Below are positions 61,914 to 64,000 of a DNA stretch of 64,000 nt, in pieces. Both the position numbers and the translations under genes were made by a program. Source of the DNA: Deltaproteobacteria bacterium (GTDB taxonomy: Bacteria > Myxococcota_A > Polyangia > Polyangiales > Ga0077539); assembly GCA_016218725.1 (NCBI GenBank), contig JACRDB010000039.1, positions 1 to 64,000 on the forward strand, read 5' to 3'. The notes under the pieces were generated by a model. It did not search any database and was not told the origin of the DNA. It worked only from the letters and a program-made list of their open reading frames with translations. The first letter of the stretch is position 1, and the number at the start of each line of letters is the position of its first letter.

Positions 61914-64000
61914 ATGCGACGGATCCTTGCGGCGGCGCTTCTGGTTCTTGGCTGCGAGGCGGCTCCGTTGGCTCCCATGGATGCCGCGGCGCCACGGGAC
62001 TCGAGCCCGGGCGACGGGCCCGCGGGCGATGCTCCCTCGCAGGACGCGGCGGACGCGAGGGTCGGGCCTGCACCCCTGGCGCCGGAGAGCACCCCAGAGG
62101 AGCTCCGGGTGCCTCGCTGGATGATCGCGAGGCTCCCATCGGGCACCGCCGACGAGGTGCTGGCGGCGGTGGACGAGGGCACCTTCGAGATCCCTGAAGA
62201 GGGCATGAGCTACGGGCTCTGGTGGGGCGCCCAGGAGTCCATGGAGGACGGCACCATCGCCGACGCTCCGAGGGGGTCGAGCTTGTACCTCGCCGCGGTG
62301 GTGGAGCTCCCCGAGGGTCGTAGGGCCTTTGCGCAGGCGGACGTGGTAGGGGTGCTCTACGTCAACGGCGCGGTGCAGCCTGGGGACGTGTACGGCTCCG
62401 GGCGGATCCGGGTGCCCTTGGAGCTGCGGCCCGGTCGCAACACGTTGGTGCTGCGCGCGATCGGAGGCCGAGGCCGGGCCCGGGTGCGGATCCATTCGAC
62501 CCCGGACGAGCTCTATTTGAACACCCACGACCTCACGCCGCCGGACCTGGTGGCGGGCTCCATGGACCGGCAGCACCTGGGCCTGGCGGTGCTCAACCTC
62601 ACGGAGCGCCCCGCCCTCGACGTCACCGCCCGCGTCGAGGCGAGCGACGACTGGGAGCCATCGTCCATCGCCGTGCCTTCGCTTCCGGCCGGGGCGGTGA
62701 CCCAGGTGCCCTTCGAGCTCCACCCTCGGAGGCCCCACACCATGATGCCGGCGCGGGTGAGGGCGTCGCTTCGGGTGGAGTCACCCTCCCTCGGGTTCGC
62801 GTACCGCCAGAGCGTGGAGCTCCCGGTGGTGGAGGCTGGCGGCACCTACCGCAGGACCTTTCTCTCCGGCGTGGACCGGTCGGCGCAGTATTTTGGTGTG
62901 GTGCCCCCGAGGACCGGGGGACCGCCCCGCAAGGGCCTGGTGCTCGCGCTCCACGGCGCAGGGGTCGAGGGCATCGGCCACGCCAGGGCCTACAGCGCGC
63001 GGGACTGGACCTGGGTGGTGGCGCCGACGAACCGCAGGCCCTTTGGCTTTGACTGGGAGGCCTTTGGGCGCCTGGACGCCCTGGAGGTGCTGGACACGGC
63101 CACGAGGCTCTTCGACACCGACCCCACGAGGGTCTACCTCACGGGGCACTCCATGGGGGGCCACGGGACCTGGCAGCTCGGGGTACATTTCCCCGGGCGC
63201 TTCGCGGCCATCGGCCCGAGCGCGGGCTGGGGCTCGTTCCAGTCGTACGTAGGCGCCGCGGCGCCGAGGGGAGCCTTCGCGCGCTCGCAGGCGTCGAGCA
63301 ACACCCAGGGGTACCTGTCCAACCTCGCCCGTCGCGGGGTGTACGCGATCCACGGCACCGCCGACGACAACGTCCCCATCCGGGAGGGCCGCGCGCTCGT
63401 GGCCGCCGTCAGGATGTTCACCAACGACGTGGTCTTCCACGAGCAACCCGGAGCGGGCCACTGGTGGGACGGAGATCGCGCTCCGGGCGCCGATTGCGTC
63501 GACTGGCCGCCGCTCTTCGAGTTCTTCCAGGCGCATACCCTGGACCCACAGGAGACTACATTTACATACACCTCCCCGGGGGTGTGGGTGAACTCTCGGC
63601 ATGCCTTCGTGACGCTGCGGTCGGCGCTGGACCCGATGCAGGACCTCGTGGTGACCTCGTCGCGGGAGGGCGCGGTGGTGATGCTCACCACGCGCAACGT
63701 GCGGAGCATGGTGCTGGACGGGGCGGCGCTCCGGGCGCTGGGCGTGAGCGCCGTGAGGGCGGACGGGCGGGAGCTCACGGTGACCGACGGGCCGATTCCC
63801 GTGGGGCCTCAGGACGGCAAGCGCCCGGGGCTCACGGGGCCCTTCAACGAGGTCTTCGCGAGCCCCTGGTGCGCGGTGTACGACCCGGAGGACCCGACCT
63901 GGCGGCGCTACGCGGCGTACCTGACGAGCGCCTGGAGCGTGATCGGCAACGGCGCGGGCTGCGCGGTGCCGCGCGGGGAGGTGACCGAAGTGCTCCGACG
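61914..64000 (+). CDS. alpha/beta-hydrolase esterase lipoprotein (incomplete at right edge)
   Basis: An ATG at 61914 opens a frame with no stop to the window end (695+ residues). It begins MRRILAAALLVLGC, a lipoprotein signal, followed by an Ala/Asp/Pro linker. A beta-rich region occupies about 60-320. An alpha/beta-hydrolase domain follows (about 330-560): ALHGAG, nucleophile S413 in GHSMGG, DD near HGTADDNVP and H in GAGHWWDG form a plausible triad. It resembles extracellular polyhydroxybutyrate-depolymerase or prolyl-oligopeptidase-like esterases. The substrate is unknown, and the C-terminus is outside the window. Confidence 0.85.
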   Translation, partial: MRRILAAALLVLGCEAAPLAPMDAAAPRDSSPGDGPAGDAPSQDAADARVGPAPLAPESTPEELRVPRWMIARLPSGTADEVLAAVDEGTFEIPEEGMSYGLWWGAQESMEDGTIADAPRGSSLYLAAVVELPEGRRAFAQADVVGVLYVNGAVQPGDVYGSGRIRVPLELRPGRNTLVLRAIGGRGRARVRIHSTPDELYLNTHDLTPPDLVAGSMDRQHLGLAVLNLTERPALDVTARVEASDDWEPSSIAVPSLPAGAVTQVPFELHPRRPHTMMPARVRASLRVESPSLGFAYRQSVELPVVEAGGTYRRTFLSGVDRSAQYFGVVPPRTGGPPRKGLVLALHGAGVEGIGHARAYSARDWTWVVAPTNRRPFGFDWEAFGRLDALEVLDTATRLFDTDPTRVYLTGHSMGGHGTWQLGVHFPGRFAAIGPSAGWGSFQSYVGAAAPRGAFARSQASSNTQGYLSNLARRGVYAIHGTADDNVPIREGRALVAAVRMFTNDVVFHEQPGAGHWWDGDRAPGADCVDWPPLFEFFQAHTLDPQETTFTYTSPGVWVNSRHAFVTLRSALDPMQDLVVTSSREGAVVMLTTRNVRSMVLDGAALRALGVSAVRADGRELTVTDGPIPVGPQDGKRPGLTGPFNEVFASPWCAVYDPEDPTWRRYAAYLTSAWSVIGNGAGCAVPRGEVTEVLR

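Overview
The window is about 64 kb of very GC-rich bacterial chromosome. Overlapping coding frames, GTG starts, and many lipoproteins and Ser/Thr kinases point to a myxobacterium (Myxococcota). MopE-type Asp/Cys repeats, thrombospondin-type-3/OmpA proteins, a matrixin-like protease and a Mx162-like retron reverse transcriptase support this. The family or genus cannot be fixed from the window. No insertion sequence, CRISPR array, rRNA or replication origin was seen.

Layout. 0.2-6.7 kb holds a minus-strand operon of four genes plus a retron RNA: a large HEAT-repeat protein, a SWIM zinc-finger protein, the msr-msd RNA, a retron reverse transcriptase and a short endonuclease V-like protein. Three of the gene junctions or RNA junctions are overlaps. 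6.9-9.05 kb holds a MopE/DUF2135 lipoprotein, then a gene-free stretch with repeated CCGACC palindromes. 9.05-15.9 kb is housekeeping and envelope: divergent gluQ and gltX, a BamB-like/YfgM-like pair, a beta-barrel protein, a cyclophilin lipoprotein and a DUF192 lipoprotein. 15.9-24.4 kb holds tetrapyrrole genes (cobA-hemD fusion, hemB), a cysteine desulfurase, a receiver-histidine kinase, methylmalonyl-CoA mutase and a Ser/Thr kinase. 24.6-34.7 kb holds a response regulator with a Pro/Ala linker, a duplicated leucine-rich-repeat protein, a Nudix hydrolase, a tandem-kinase receptor with nine Cys-rich repeats, small unknown proteins and an FGE-domain protein. 34.7-41.6 kb holds a HEAT lipoprotein, a metalloprotease pair, a deoxyhypusine-synthase-like enzyme, and a HARE-HTH/Mrr-like protein. 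41.6-46.2 kb holds infC with an AUU start, tRNA-Val, an interrupted outer-membrane protein, an OmpA lipoprotein and a DUF4398 lipoprotein. 46.2-54.4 kb holds dapA-dapB, a GH57 enzyme, an FAD oxidoreductase/glycosyltransferase pair, an orphan pqqC and an MgtC/DUF4010 membrane protein. 54.5-64 kb holds a VWA protein with a histone-like tail and two tiny genes, a YfaP/alpha-2-macroglobulin pair, and an esterase lipoprotein that runs off the right edge.

Main find. The retron operon is the strongest candidate for an unusual system. Two long inverted repeats (31 of 32 positions paired) at 2172-2203 and 2402-2433 enclose a 76-base msd hairpin just upstream of a reverse transcriptase with YADD, NAxxH and VTG motifs. 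The HEAT and SWIM partners match what I remember as the 'type XIII' retron composition. The endonuclease V-like gene, joined to the RT by a GTGA overlap, is not part of that set as I remember it and may be a fourth component. All functions here are inferred from sequence alone.
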